Origin: Burkholderiales bacterium
Lineage (GTDB): Bacteria > Pseudomonadota > Gammaproteobacteria > Burkholderiales > SG8-39
Assembly: GCA_014860445.1 (NCBI GenBank)
Contig: JACZJT010000071.1
Span: 27,313 to 91,312, forward strand
DNA length: 64,000 nt
Reading direction: 5' to 3'
Part shown: piece after piece, positions 30,723 through 39,019 of the stretch
Layout of the letters: every line of letters starts with the position of its first letter
Numbering within the stretch: position 1 is the stretch's first letter
Program-made: the position numbers and the translations under genes
The notes under the pieces: generated by a model
What the model was told of the DNA's origin: nothing
Databases searched by the model: none
Seen by the model: only the letters and a program-made list of their open reading frames with translations

Positions 30723-33263
30723 ATGATGAAAGCATTTCTGTCTCACTCGTCTCGGGATAAAGAGTTTGTCATGGCGGTGGCGAACGAATTGGGCCGTCAG
30801 TTTTGCGTTGTCGATATTCAAACATTCCAAACAGGTATCGAGTTTAAAACATCAATTGAGCAGGGCCTGGATGATTCCAAACTTTTCGTGTTTTTCGCAA
30901 GCAAGCCATCGGTCGAATCAATATGGGTGAATTTCGAGCTAGAGGAGGCTTGGTACAAAAAATTGGAGCGCCACTTGTTGCGTTCTCTCGTCTACATCAT
31001 CGATAGCAACGTGACTCGTGACAAGCTTCCCACATGGATAACACGGGCGCTCATTTCAGAAAAGCTGAATGCTCCAAAACCTATCGCCCGCGATATTCAG
31101 CATCACCTGGCAGAGTTGATGCGCGCGACGAGGGGATCGTATTTTGTCGGCAGAGCAAGGGACCGGCAGAATTTGGAGGCGTTATCAACACCATTGGACG
31201 GTTCGAATCCGCCTCGCATATTTGTACTGTTTGGCCTTCCCGGTATCGGGCGGCGCTCTTTGATCCGCGAGGTAGTTCCAAATCTGTTTGGCCTCAAAAA
31301 GTCCATTGAGATAGCTATCGGCGATGGCGATTCAATTAATGACCTTTGCTCCACCGTCGCGGCGCATATCGAACCATATAACACGTCGGAGCGACTTCGC
31401 GAAATCGTTCACACGATCCAAAATCTTTCCAGTCGCGACGCCGAAGCAAGATTAGTCGGAAATTTGCGGTCGATTTTGGCCACCGGTGAAATGCCAATCA
31501 TAACGGATGAAGGTGGTCTACTTACGGGCGACGGTTACTTTTCGCCAACTACTGCAAGTCTGTTGGCAAGTGTTCGCGGATTTTCGGACCTGACGCTATT
31601 TATAACGACGCATAGAAAACCCAGAGACACCGACGCAGTAGATGTCCCTTCTCTGAAGGTGCCGAGCCTTGATCCTGACGATACAAAACGTCTCCTGGCG
31701 AGACTAGGCGAAAAGGATTCCGTAAAACTTGACCAAGGGCAGCTCGCTGAACTAGCTCAATACGTTGCTGGATATCCTCCAGCTGCGTACTTTGCCATCC
31801 GACAAGCGAAAGACTATGGCTTGGACCTCGTGCTGCGCGATAAGGAAATATTAGTAAAGTTTCGTACAAGCTATTTCCTCCGTCACTTCGCCCGCACCAA
31901 GCTCAGCGACATGGAGAAGAAGCTGCTTCGCCTGCTCGCGTTGTATAGCCCCCTACCACTAACAGCTATAGCAAAAGCAACGGGGTTAGAACAGGACCCG
32001 GAGAACCTAAATGAAATGTTTATACGTCTTATCGATTTGTCCCTTGTGGAAATAGACGAAAATGCAAGATATCTAATTGCCCCCCCAATTGCCAGCGCCG
32101 CCACCTCAGCATTCGGCTTCCCGAGCCAAGATGAGAATCGAGCACTTGCAGTCGCGCTGTATGATGTAATCAACGATAAGGAAGAACGGCCAGCCGATCT
32201 GTCCTCAATGCGGCTTCTATTTCGCGCCGGACGCCTGAGTGGGGAAAGGCGCTTCGAGGCTGCTTCCATTGGTCTGTCAAATGACTTGATTCGCCTAGTC
32301 CGTACCCTGTACCACCAGCGCAGCTATGAGCAGGCGATTAAAGTAGGTCTTACGGCGGTAGAGGAACGGCCCGACAGCGAGGAAGCACGCGCCTACTTGG
32401 TCCGGGCTTTAATTCAGGAGTCGCGCTGGGATGAGGCCGCGCAACATCTCAATGCTTTGCGCGCGCACTCTGGCCCACGTACAGTCTCGTTTTTGGAGGG
32501 ATTCTTAGCCAGGAAACACGATGATCTTGTTGGAGCAATAAAGCATTACGACAACGCAATGAGGGCTGGACGAAACGACGTGGCGATTCTGCGCGAAATG
32601 TCGCTCTGCTACATGCTTCAAGGGAACATGCCAGCCGCACAGGAATATATCAAGCGAGCATTCGACAAGGATCCGGAAAATCGTTTCGTCCTCGACTTAA
32701 CGGCCCAAATATGTGCGGCCGTCCACGACGATACCGGCGCGATGGCAGCGCTAAATGCTCTTGAACTATTGGACTCTGAGCTCTTTTGGTACAGGTCGTC
32801 CAGGATATTCCTAAATCAAGGAATGCTACCCGAGGCGGAAGAGTCTGCGGCAAAGGCTGTGGAATCTCAGGAAAATCCGCCCTTCCACCAGCTCGCTCAG
32901 TACGCGTACTGCCTAATTTGCAATGGTAATGTGAAAGACGCAGAAGCACTTCTCGCGCGCATCGACGGCAGCTTTCAGCGCAAGCAACCAGATATAAGGG
33001 TTGGCCTCCGCTGTCGATTTGAGATCGTCCGCCGGCGTTTCGGTGACGCACTAAGGTTAAGCGCTCAAATTGCAAACAAAGGTACGATTTACTACAAAGG
33101 GATTCGACGCGACGCGCTCAGTGGCGAACTAAAAGCTAGCGCACTACCCGATGCAATACGCAAGTCCTATGAGGCCGAACTAAAAGACCTCGAAGCCGAA
33201 ATAGGTGTGGGAACGAATCTCCTTGAATTCCCAATTGACTTGGGAGACAGTGCGCTCGGCTAG
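30723..33263 (+). CDS. TIR-STAND-TPR protein (NLR-like, putative antiphage)
   Basis: This 846-residue protein has a TIR domain at about 1-125: MKAFLSHSSRDKEF, IQTFQTGIEF, and SIWVNFELEEAW with the candidate catalytic Glu72. A STAND/NB-ARC-like domain spans about 140-480, with P-loop GLPGIGRRSL at 171-180 and a Walker-B-like MPIITDEGG near 260. A C-terminal TPR-like region follows (about 530-800: EQAIKVGLTAVEERPDSEEA, GAIKHYDNAMRAG). By analogy with bacterial TIR-NLRs, target binding would trigger oligomerisation and NAD hydrolysis. The P-loop Lys and Thr are both replaced by Arg, which may weaken ATP binding. No ribosome site is strong; AGGGG precedes the start. Confidence 0.85.
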   Translation: MMKAFLSHSSRDKEFVMAVANELGRQFCVVDIQTFQTGIEFKTSIEQGLDDSKLFVFFASKPSVESIWVNFELEEAWYKKLERHLLRSLVYIIDSNVTRDKLPTWITRALISEKLNAPKPIARDIQHHLAELMRATRGSYFVGRARDRQNLEALSTPLDGSNPPRIFVLFGLPGIGRRSLIREVVPNLFGLKKSIEIAIGDGDSINDLCSTVAAHIEPYNTSERLREIVHTIQNLSSRDAEARLVGNLRSILATGEMPIITDEGGLLTGDGYFSPTTASLLASVRGFSDLTLFITTHRKPRDTDAVDVPSLKVPSLDPDDTKRLLARLGEKDSVKLDQGQLAELAQYVAGYPPAAYFAIRQAKDYGLDLVLRDKEILVKFRTSYFLRHFARTKLSDMEKKLLRLLALYSPLPLTAIAKATGLEQDPENLNEMFIRLIDLSLVEIDENARYLIAPPIASAATSAFGFPSQDENRALAVALYDVINDKEERPADLSSMRLLFRAGRLSGERRFEAASIGLSNDLIRLVRTLYHQRSYEQAIKVGLTAVEERPDSEEARAYLVRALIQESRWDEAAQHLNALRAHSGPRTVSFLEGFLARKHDDLVGAIKHYDNAMRAGRNDVAILREMSLCYMLQGNMPAAQEYIKRAFDKDPENRFVLDLTAQICAAVHDDTGAMAALNALELLDSELFWYRSSRIFLNQGMLPEAEESAAKAVESQENPPFHQLAQYAYCLICNGNVKDAEALLARIDGSFQRKQPDIRVGLRCRFEIVRRRFGDALRLSAQIANKGTIYYKGIRRDALSGELKASALPDAIRKSYEAELKDLEAEIGVGTNLLEFPIDLGDSALG

Positions 33264-33457
33264 CCACTTCCGCCGAATTACTTGCGCCTAGCGCAGTTCG
33301 CCCTTAATCAGCCAATGGTGCCCAGCTTTGGCCGGACCGGCAAGTCATTCAGGGCTCAAACAAACGCGCGGAACATGCTGCCCCACTTAACCATATGTTC
33401 GACCAAGTCGCCGCCGCTTTTCAACTGCGTGCTGCGCACCGCCGGTCCTCGCATACC

Positions 33458-34765
33458 CTACCGCAGCACGTCCACTTGAAGCATCACCACCAACTCCGTT
33501 TTAGTCTGACCGGCATCGTTCGATCGCATCCACCCCGGCAGCCACACCGCGCCTGAGCTCGACCCCGTACGGTTTGTCTCGTCCAGGCCACCGATGAACA
33601 CGACCTCGCCCGATTGCATCGATACCACCGAGGACACCGCCCGCTTCAAGAGCGTGGGCGACGCATTCACGCCGGTATTGGTGGCCGCGAAGTCGGATAT
33701 CTCCTGTTTCAGCGTCACCTTGACCGAGTCCTCCAGTGCAACCGGGGCGATATCGAGCATCACGCCGGAACTCTGATAGTTCACCGACTGCACAGGAGCG
33801 CCACCCACGGGGACGGTGACGCCGCCCAATACCGGCACGTCCTGGCCGACGACCATCCGCGCCGATTCGCCCGTGGTGACGCGCAGGCTCGGACTCGACA
33901 CCAGATTGAAGCGCGAATCGGAAGCGAGCTTGCTTACGGCCAGATCGAAACCACCCTTGGCGAAGCGCAATACCGGAGACGCCACGGAGCCCACACCGCC
34001 AGACAGTGCGCCGCCCAACAGGCTGTACGCGATCGCGACGCCGCTGGACTCGTTCTTCGTGGTCTGCACTTCGAACACCGAAGCCCTCACCAAGACCTCG
34101 GCCGCTTTCACATCCAGCACTTCGACCAACCGGCGCACCAATTCCACCTCCGCCGGCGGACCCTGGAACGTCACCACGTCGCGCTGGCCCAGGGCGACCC
34201 CGCCCATGTTCGTTACCTGGGCCGTGGACGGCCCCGACGACTGGGCAGGAGAGGCAGTGGCACCGCCGGGCTGCGACTGCGGCCCCATAGACCCGCCAAC
34301 ACCGGGAGGGAGCGCAGACGCCATCCCTAACCCCGCAACGACGCCTCCGAAGCGCCCCCGGGAAACGAACGCACGAATTCCACTCTCCAAATACGCCGTA
34401 GTGCGGAACTTCGGCCGATACGTGAACACTTCGCCGTTGTCCAGTTCGCCGCGCCGGCTCTCGATCACGTTCACGCCATTGACCACGCGAACGCGCAAGT
34501 CTTGCTGCTCCAGCGCGAGCGCCAAGACCGACCGCACCTGGTCGGACGTGGCGCCGCGGAAATCCACCGAACTGACGCGATCGCCCCGCGCCACCGCGCC
34601 ATCCACGACGAACGGCTCATGCAGCATATCGGCGTACACAACACGCACCAGCTCGTAGACCGGCACGCGGTCGAACTGCAAATCGAAAACGCTACTTTGC
34701 GCCGAGCACAGCCCCGCCCACGCCGCGAGCAGGACCGCCGCCATAGGACGATACGAATTCACCAT
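33458..34765 (-). CDS. Phage secretin (pIV-like)
   Basis: This 435-residue outer-membrane secretin is for phage extrusion. A signal peptide (MAAVLLAAWAGLCSAQ, cleavage about residue 22) precedes an N0-like domain (VFDLQFDRVPVYELVRVVY) and an N1-like domain. A Gly/Pro/Ser-rich linker spans about 145-190. The secretin C domain (205-435) includes VLVRASVFEVQT, RFNLVSSPSLRV, QDVPVLGGVTVPVGG and SGEVVFIGGL. It overlaps the end of the zot gene by 74 bp in another frame, an arrangement usual in compact phages. It is the last gene of the prophage operon. Confidence 0.92.
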   Translation of the reverse strand: MVNSYRPMAAVLLAAWAGLCSAQSSVFDLQFDRVPVYELVRVVYADMLHEPFVVDGAVARGDRVSSVDFRGATSDQVRSVLALALEQQDLRVRVVNGVNVIESRRGELDNGEVFTYRPKFRTTAYLESGIRAFVSRGRFGGVVAGLGMASALPPGVGGSMGPQSQPGGATASPAQSSGPSTAQVTNMGGVALGQRDVVTFQGPPAEVELVRRLVEVLDVKAAEVLVRASVFEVQTTKNESSGVAIAYSLLGGALSGGVGSVASPVLRFAKGGFDLAVSKLASDSRFNLVSSPSLRVTTGESARMVVGQDVPVLGGVTVPVGGAPVQSVNYQSSGVMLDIAPVALEDSVKVTLKQEISDFAATNTGVNASPTLLKRAVSSVVSMQSGEVVFIGGLDETNRTGSSSGAVWLPGWMRSNDAGQTKTELVVMLQVDVLR

Positions 34766-35765
34766 CGATGAAAAGCTCCACGTTAAGACCGCTCACGCGA
34801 TAACCCTGCGGCGCGTTGATATAGCGCATCCGCTCGCCTGACTGCACCATGAAAATCTCGCGCCCCCCGCCCGCGTAACGCCCGACCACGCGCCACGCCG
34901 AGGCCGATGCGAGCGCGGCCTTGTCCGCCTGCACAACCGGCGCCACCGGCCCGCCTGGCTTCGCGGCGCCGCCTTCCGCAACCGGCCCGGCAGCCGCAAC
35001 TGCTTCAACCTTCTTCGGATGAACGTACTTATCCCAAATGCGCCAGGTTCCATACATCCCGCCCACGAGCAACAGCGGCGCGGCGATCAGCACCACCAAC
35101 ACCATGGGACGGCGCAGCACGTTGATCCGCTTATCGACCTCGCGTTCATCGCCCCCCTTCCCGTCATAACTCGAATAGAACGGAAAGAAGTCCTTGTTGT
35201 ACTTGCGTACGATCCGCCGCAGGAAATTCGCCTTGGTCGAGCTCCATTTGTTGTACACGTCCACCGTGTACTGTTTCGTCAGGCCCAGGCGCTTCAGCTT
35301 CTCCATGACGAAGTGCTTTTCGATCACAACGCGCACCTTGCGATCGAGGTCGCCTATGGACTGCGTAATCAGCACAATGTCGCAGGACACGCCCTTCGCA
35401 TCGACGAAATGCCGATGCTCGCGCAAAAACGCGAACATCGAAGGCGGGATCTGCGCGCCGGCCGACATCCAGCGCCAGCACTCATCCAGTATCACCAGGT
35501 CGCCGGGCTTGACCGTGGTTTCGCGCCCGTCCTGCGCCCAGAAGAGCGGCCCGCCGATCTGCTCCTTGGTCACCGCTTCGAAGGTGCCGATATCACCCTC
35601 CGCGGTGCCCGATTCCAACAGGTAAGCGCGCATTTCGTCGTAGTGGAGTCCGGCGATGTTGGACACCACGCGACGCCCGGAACGCAGCGCCGGAAGGATC
35701 ACTTCCGTGACGACCTCATAGGTCTTACCTGAACCCGGCACCCCGCAGTAAGCGGTATTGGCCAT
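34692..35765 (-). CDS. zot: Zot/pI-like phage assembly ATPase
   Basis: This 357-residue inner-membrane assembly protein has Walker A GVPGSGKTYEV at residues 8-18, Walker B LVILDECWRWM, and a sensor region DIVLITQSIGDLDR. One membrane helix (about 225-245, VLVVLIAAPLLLVGGM) separates the cytosolic ATPase from a periplasmic tail. The Zot family powers filamentous phage secretion through the secretin encoded next. The toxin name is historical (Vibrio CTX phage) and no toxin activity is implied. Confidence 0.95.
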   Translation of the reverse strand: MANTAYCGVPGSGKTYEVVTEVILPALRSGRRVVSNIAGLHYDEMRAYLLESGTAEGDIGTFEAVTKEQIGGPLFWAQDGRETTVKPGDLVILDECWRWMSAGAQIPPSMFAFLREHRHFVDAKGVSCDIVLITQSIGDLDRKVRVVIEKHFVMEKLKRLGLTKQYTVDVYNKWSSTKANFLRRIVRKYNKDFFPFYSSYDGKGGDEREVDKRINVLRRPMVLVVLIAAPLLLVGGMYGTWRIWDKYVHPKKVEAVAAAGPVAEGGAAKPGGPVAPVVQADKAALASASAWRVVGRYAGGGREIFMVQSGERMRYINAPQGYRVSGLNVELFIDGEFVSSYGGGPARGVGGAVLGAK

Positions 35766-35768
35766 CGC

Positions 35769-36053
35769 TCAACCAACGACCGGCAGACGCCGGATCAAGA
35801 ACCGGGACACATACGCTGAGATCACGAGCGGTATGCCTACGTCGAATTTCAGCGCGTAGAGAAACCAATAGACGCCGTCCGGCACCGCGTTGAATAGCCC
35901 CGTCAAGCTGCTCGCGCCGACGAACCCGCTCACGTAACCCCACGCGAGCGGCATCAGGTACACCATGAGCCAATAGAGCCCGGCTAATACGCTTGCCTTG
36001 ATCACCACCTCGCGCACCAACCAGGCGCCGACGACATAAAGCAGATTCAGCAT
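35769..36053 (-). CDS. DUF2523 minor coat protein (pVI-like)
   Basis: This 94-residue protein has three hydrophobic segments (about 5-25, 27-47, 65-90). It starts MLNLLYVVGAWLVREVV at 36053, with GGGGG just upstream. Its size, hydrophobicity and location directly before zot match DUF2523/pVI, the minor coat protein that caps the virion and releases it from the membrane. The gap to zot is 3 bp and to the adsorption gene 2 bp. Confidence 0.85.
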   Translation of the reverse strand: MLNLLYVVGAWLVREVVIKASVLAGLYWLMVYLMPLAWGYVSGFVGASSLTGLFNAVPDGVYWFLYALKFDVGIPLVISAYVSRFLIRRLPVVG

Positions 36054-36055
36054 GA

Positions 36056-37336
36056 TCAAGCCCCCAGGACGATGAACATCGCCAACAGCGCCCACGACAC
36101 CAGCGCCACCGCCTGCACCTGGCTCGCAACCGTGGACCACAGGGTGCAATGCGCGTCGATCGTGTACGAAGTACCCCACAGCGTGAAGTTCGCCGTAGGA
36201 CAGGACACCGACCGCCCCGGCATGGACCACGCCTTGATAGTGGAAAACGAGCTATCGAGCAGCTGCCCGGAAATATCGTCCGTGCTCTTCACGGACGGAT
36301 CAGACGGCGCACTCGCGGACGTGGACGTTAAATCGGTGTGCAATTGCTGCACGTTGCCGGCCAGGGACGATACCGTTGCATCCCTCGCATAGTCGGATGG
36401 AAACGTGATCGACGGCGCTGCGGCCATCCCCGCGCCGGCGCCCGCCGGGACCGGCCCCGACACGGTTGTTGATGAGCCGCCGCCGCTTGGCGTTGTCGTC
36501 GTCTGTTGAACGCAGGCCGAACCGACGCACTTTTGCGTCACCTGGACCATATTGCCGGATGCATCCACGCCGCCGGTCGTCACATACGCGGCTTTCGTTT
36601 CCGCGCTATCCAGGCATGTCGTCGCCCCTGTCGTTACATTGACGATCTGCGAACTTGTGCAGCCGGAGCCGGTTACAGCGTCCGCTACGCTGCCTGTACC
36701 CGCCACCGCGCCGGCCCCACCCGCTGCCGTGTCACCCGTTGAAGTCCAGATCCCGCACGCCTTATCGACCCCGTCAACCGTGCAACTGCGCGCTTCCGCG
36801 AGACGAAAGGTGCATCCGCCGTATTCGACCTCATAAGGCGCATTTCCTGTCGCGGTAACAGGAGCCTGCATCCGTTGATCCTGCCCCGCCTTGCAGCCGC
36901 CGCCAGTGCCCGCCGTGTCATTGACGTTCGAGCAAAGCCCGATGTCGCTCCGATAGACGAAACCCGCTCCGGCGCAAACACTTGACACGGCATTAATGTG
37001 GCCAACGGGCACGACATAGTCTCGCCACTGATATACCCCATCCGGATATTGACAATCCGATAGCGCATAGCCCTCCGTATTTGAGTACGCCGTGTACCCA
37101 TCATGATAAAAGGAATAGCAGTTACCACCGTGCGCCGGACTATTCGACCCCACCGCATGCGCCGCATTCAACGCGGCCACCTGAACCACCACTGCCCCCA
37201 ACGGCGTAGACGAAACCGTACCACTAGACCCGATCCGATAACCCGACACTGTCGCAGTAGTCGCGGCTTCAACGCGCGCACACGAGCACAGAAAGACCAA
37301 CGCTGCGAACACCGACCACTCGCGCAAGGTTTTCAT
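36056..37336 (-). CDS. Phage adsorption protein (pIII/TspB-like)
   Basis: This 426-residue secreted protein is anchored at its C-terminus. It has a signal peptide (REWSVFAALVFLCSCARVEA) and a Cys-rich Ser/Thr/Gly-rich ectodomain with many CxnC pairs, including YGGCTFRLAEARSCTVDG. A low-complexity Thr/Ser/Gly linker spans about 285-320, and a final membrane helix VQAVALVSWALLAMFIVLGA ends the protein. This is the pIII-type layout (receptor-binding domains, glycine-rich linker, C-terminal anchor) seen in TspB-like proteins of Neisseria-type filamentous phages. The start at 37336 gives the signal peptide directly. Confidence 0.82.
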   Translation of the reverse strand: MKTLREWSVFAALVFLCSCARVEAATTATVSGYRIGSSGTVSSTPLGAVVVQVAALNAAHAVGSNSPAHGGNCYSFYHDGYTAYSNTEGYALSDCQYPDGVYQWRDYVVPVGHINAVSSVCAGAGFVYRSDIGLCSNVNDTAGTGGGCKAGQDQRMQAPVTATGNAPYEVEYGGCTFRLAEARSCTVDGVDKACGIWTSTGDTAAGGAGAVAGTGSVADAVTGSGCTSSQIVNVTTGATTCLDSAETKAAYVTTGGVDASGNMVQVTQKCVGSACVQQTTTTPSGGGSSTTVSGPVPAGAGAGMAAAPSITFPSDYARDATVSSLAGNVQQLHTDLTSTSASAPSDPSVKSTDDISGQLLDSSFSTIKAWSMPGRSVSCPTANFTLWGTSYTIDAHCTLWSTVASQVQAVALVSWALLAMFIVLGA

Positions 37337-37352
37337 GCCGCTACGCCTACCC

Positions 37353-37754
37353 TTACCCTGCCGCTCGCCGGTCATATTCCGCCTTCGCCCCAGCTTCGCC
37401 CCGATCCGCGGCGAATTTCAGATCCGCCATGGTCCAATCCGCTTCCGGATACGACCGCTCCGACACAGTGTGAAAATGCCCCTGCGGATCGTTGTCGTCG
37501 TTCCAGTCGTAATTGCGCCAGTCATCCGGGTCCGCTGGGTCTACCGGATAGATCGCGTCAAACTCCTCGCGCGACAAATCGCCATCCGGCCCGAACCCGC
37601 CACCACCCCTCGACCCCCTAACGATCTCCAGAACGTACTGAATGCCTCTCATCGCCACCTGGACCGACACGACCACCCCAGCGACGGTAAATAGAGCCGA
37701 AATGCCATCGGCAATCACCGCCGCGTTCGCATCAATCAACGCCGTAATGGACAT
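37353..37754 (-). CDS. Coat-protein paralogue with long acidic tail
   Basis: This 133-residue protein has residues 1-50 (a membrane helix, ALFTVAGVVVSVQVAMRGIQ and YVLEIVRGS) that align with the mature major coat protein encoded next (ALFTVAATIVAVLVTIRGIR, WIYAMVKR). It has no signal peptide. It then carries an acidic, Asp/Tyr/Trp-rich tail of about 80 residues (SREEFDAIYPVDPADPDDW, NDDNDPQGHFH). A minor coat or assembly role is likely. I start at MSITALIDAN (37754). An ATG five codons upstream is possible. Confidence 0.7.
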   Translation of the reverse strand: MSITALIDANAAVIADGISALFTVAGVVVSVQVAMRGIQYVLEIVRGSRGGGGFGPDGDLSREEFDAIYPVDPADPDDWRNYDWNDDNDPQGHFHTVSERSYPEADWTMADLKFAADRGEAGAKAEYDRRAAG

Positions 37755-37788
37755 CACAGTCCCTTTCATCTATCTCAGACATTTCCAG

Positions 37789-37824
37789 AAAAAACGGGAG
37801 CCCGTCTTGCTGACCGGACTCCCG
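37789..37824 (-). terminator. Terminator after the major coat gene
   Basis: On the minus strand, CGGGAG ... CTCCCG arms, extended by CCG/CGG pairs, are followed directly by TTTTTT. It lies 17 bp past the coat gene stop. Filamentous phages characteristically place a strong terminator after gene VIII to boost coat mRNA. Confidence 0.85.
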
Positions 37825-37840
37825 CAGCTCGCCATCAGGC

Positions 37841-38044
37841 TTAGCGCTTGACCATCGCGTAGATCCAGCGGATGCCGCGGATCGTCACCAGAACGGCGAC
37901 GATGGTCGCGGCCACCGTGAACAGCGCGGTGATCACATCGGTAAAGGACACCGCCGTAGTCAGCGGATCGAACACCGACTGGGCCGACGCCAACATGGCG
38001 AACAGCCCCAGCACAACAGCAACAGCAGCTTGATACAAACGCAT
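37841..38044 (-). CDS. Major coat protein precursor (pVIII-like)
   Basis: This 67-residue preprotein has a signal peptide MRLYQAAVAVVLGLFAMLASA cleaved before QS. The mature part is about 46 residues with an amphipathic start (VFDPLTTAVSFTDVI), a membrane helix (ALFTVAATIVAVLVTI) and a basic C-terminus (RGIRWIYAMVKR) that would contact the packaged ssDNA. It is identical in plan to gene VIII products. A strong terminator follows. Confidence 0.9.
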   Translation of the reverse strand: MRLYQAAVAVVLGLFAMLASAQSVFDPLTTAVSFTDVITALFTVAATIVAVLVTIRGIRWIYAMVKR

Positions 38045-38125
38045 AGCACACCTCCACAAAACGCTACGTCTCCCGACGTTGCAACAATTAAGGCGGGAAG
38101 CCGCCCGCCCATCGGTCCTACACCG

Positions 38126-38212
38126 TTACAGGCGCAGCCCCTGGATCACCGCCCATGCGCAGCCGATACCCCAGACCGCCGCGATGACCAAAGACCACTC
38201 ATAAACGCCCAT
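38126..38212 (-). CDS. 28-residue phage membrane protein (pVII/pIX-like)
   Basis: The tiny gene starts at 38212, its ATG overlapping the previous stop (TGATG), and reads MGVYEWSLVIAAVWGIGC, then AWAVIQGLRL to a TAA. It is almost entirely one membrane helix. Size and position before the major coat gene match the ~30-residue tip proteins pVII/pIX of filamentous phages. Confidence 0.75.
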   Translation of the reverse strand: MGVYEWSLVIAAVWGIGCAWAVIQGLRL

Positions 38213-38604
38213 CACCCTTTCCCCTCGATCAGATACAGCACCTTCCGGATTGCAAAACCCACCAGGTACAGCGAAACCATCGGCACGAACACGCCCGCGA
38301 ATATCGCCGCCACGGCCACCGGATCAACCGGTAGATTCGGCTCCACGCCCGTATAGCTCGCCACCGTCAGCGCGCCGCTGGGCAGGCTCCCTACGTAGGC
38401 GCCCGTTGTCCGGTACTCTTCCAGGCTGAAGCCCGTGAGCACGCCGGCCGAATCCTCCGTGCACCCGTTTCCGCTAAAGACGCGATTGCCGGTAATCTTC
38501 TGCATCCAGGTAGCAAACTCAGTGGCCACCGTGTAACAGTCGAGACTAGGCACGACCGCCGTGTGACCCAAGGACGCCGAACCCACCGTATAGACCTTAC
38601 TCAT
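38212..38604 (-). CDS. Phage membrane protein of unknown function
   Basis: This 130-residue protein starts MSKVYTVGSASLGHTAVV with GGAGGT upstream. It has a soluble N-terminal region with two Cys (LDCYTVATEF and GNGCTEDSAG). A C-terminal membrane helix (VAAIFAGVFVPMVSLYLVGFAIR) and a basic end complete it. No family is recognised. It lies between the ssDNA-binding gene and the small coat genes and is translationally coupled to the 28-residue gene. A minor virion or assembly protein is likely by position. Confidence 0.75.
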   Translation of the reverse strand: MSKVYTVGSASLGHTAVVPSLDCYTVATEFATWMQKITGNRVFSGNGCTEDSAGVLTGFSLEEYRTTGAYVGSLPSGALTVASYTGVEPNLPVDPVAVAAIFAGVFVPMVSLYLVGFAIRKVLYLIEGKG

Positions 38605-38680
38605 TTCCACCTCCGAGCAAATACGCCCTCGCCTGTCCCCGCCGACGCGAGCCGCGCCGACAGGAACAGGAAGCGGCGCA

Positions 38681-38998
38681 CTACGCCGCTTTGCCTTTGA
38701 CCGCAGCCGCCGCGGCAACGCGCTCCACACCGACGCAGACCGTTTTCCAGTCCCCGCGCACCGCTTTGGATGCCGTCTTGATGACCAGGTCAGCCGGAAA
38801 AGTGACGCCTTCGAATTGCTTCACCACAGCCGGATCGATTTCCATCGAGACGGGCTCATTGCCACCGCCCTCGATCGTCGCCGCCCCGAACTTTCCCGTC
38901 TCCACCGCGGATTCGAGGAACAATTCCGCGAAGTCATACGGTCCCTTTGGGCTCACGCCGTGAACCCGTTTAACGCCCCGCACATGCATGGTTGACAT
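38681..38998 (-). CDS. Phage ssDNA-binding protein (pV-like)
   Basis: This 105-residue soluble protein has beta-rich predicted content (GKFGAATIEGG, PVSMEIDPAVVKQFEGVTFP) and a basic/Ala-rich tail ending AAAAAVKGKAA. It is encoded directly after the replication initiator. Position and size match the gene V-type proteins that coat newly made viral single strands and switch replication to packaging. The assignment leans on gene order more than on motifs. Confidence 0.7.
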   Translation of the reverse strand: MSTMHVRGVKRVHGVSPKGPYDFAELFLESAVETGKFGAATIEGGGNEPVSMEIDPAVVKQFEGVTFPADLVIKTASKAVRGDWKTVCVGVERVAAAAAVKGKAA

Positions 38999-39019
38999 TT
39001 CAAATCTCCAAAAAAAGGA

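Noticed and set aside
34692..35765. Zot as a virulence toxin
   Set aside because: It lies in phage order with a P-loop and membrane anchor, so it is the phage assembly ATPase. The name does not imply toxicity.
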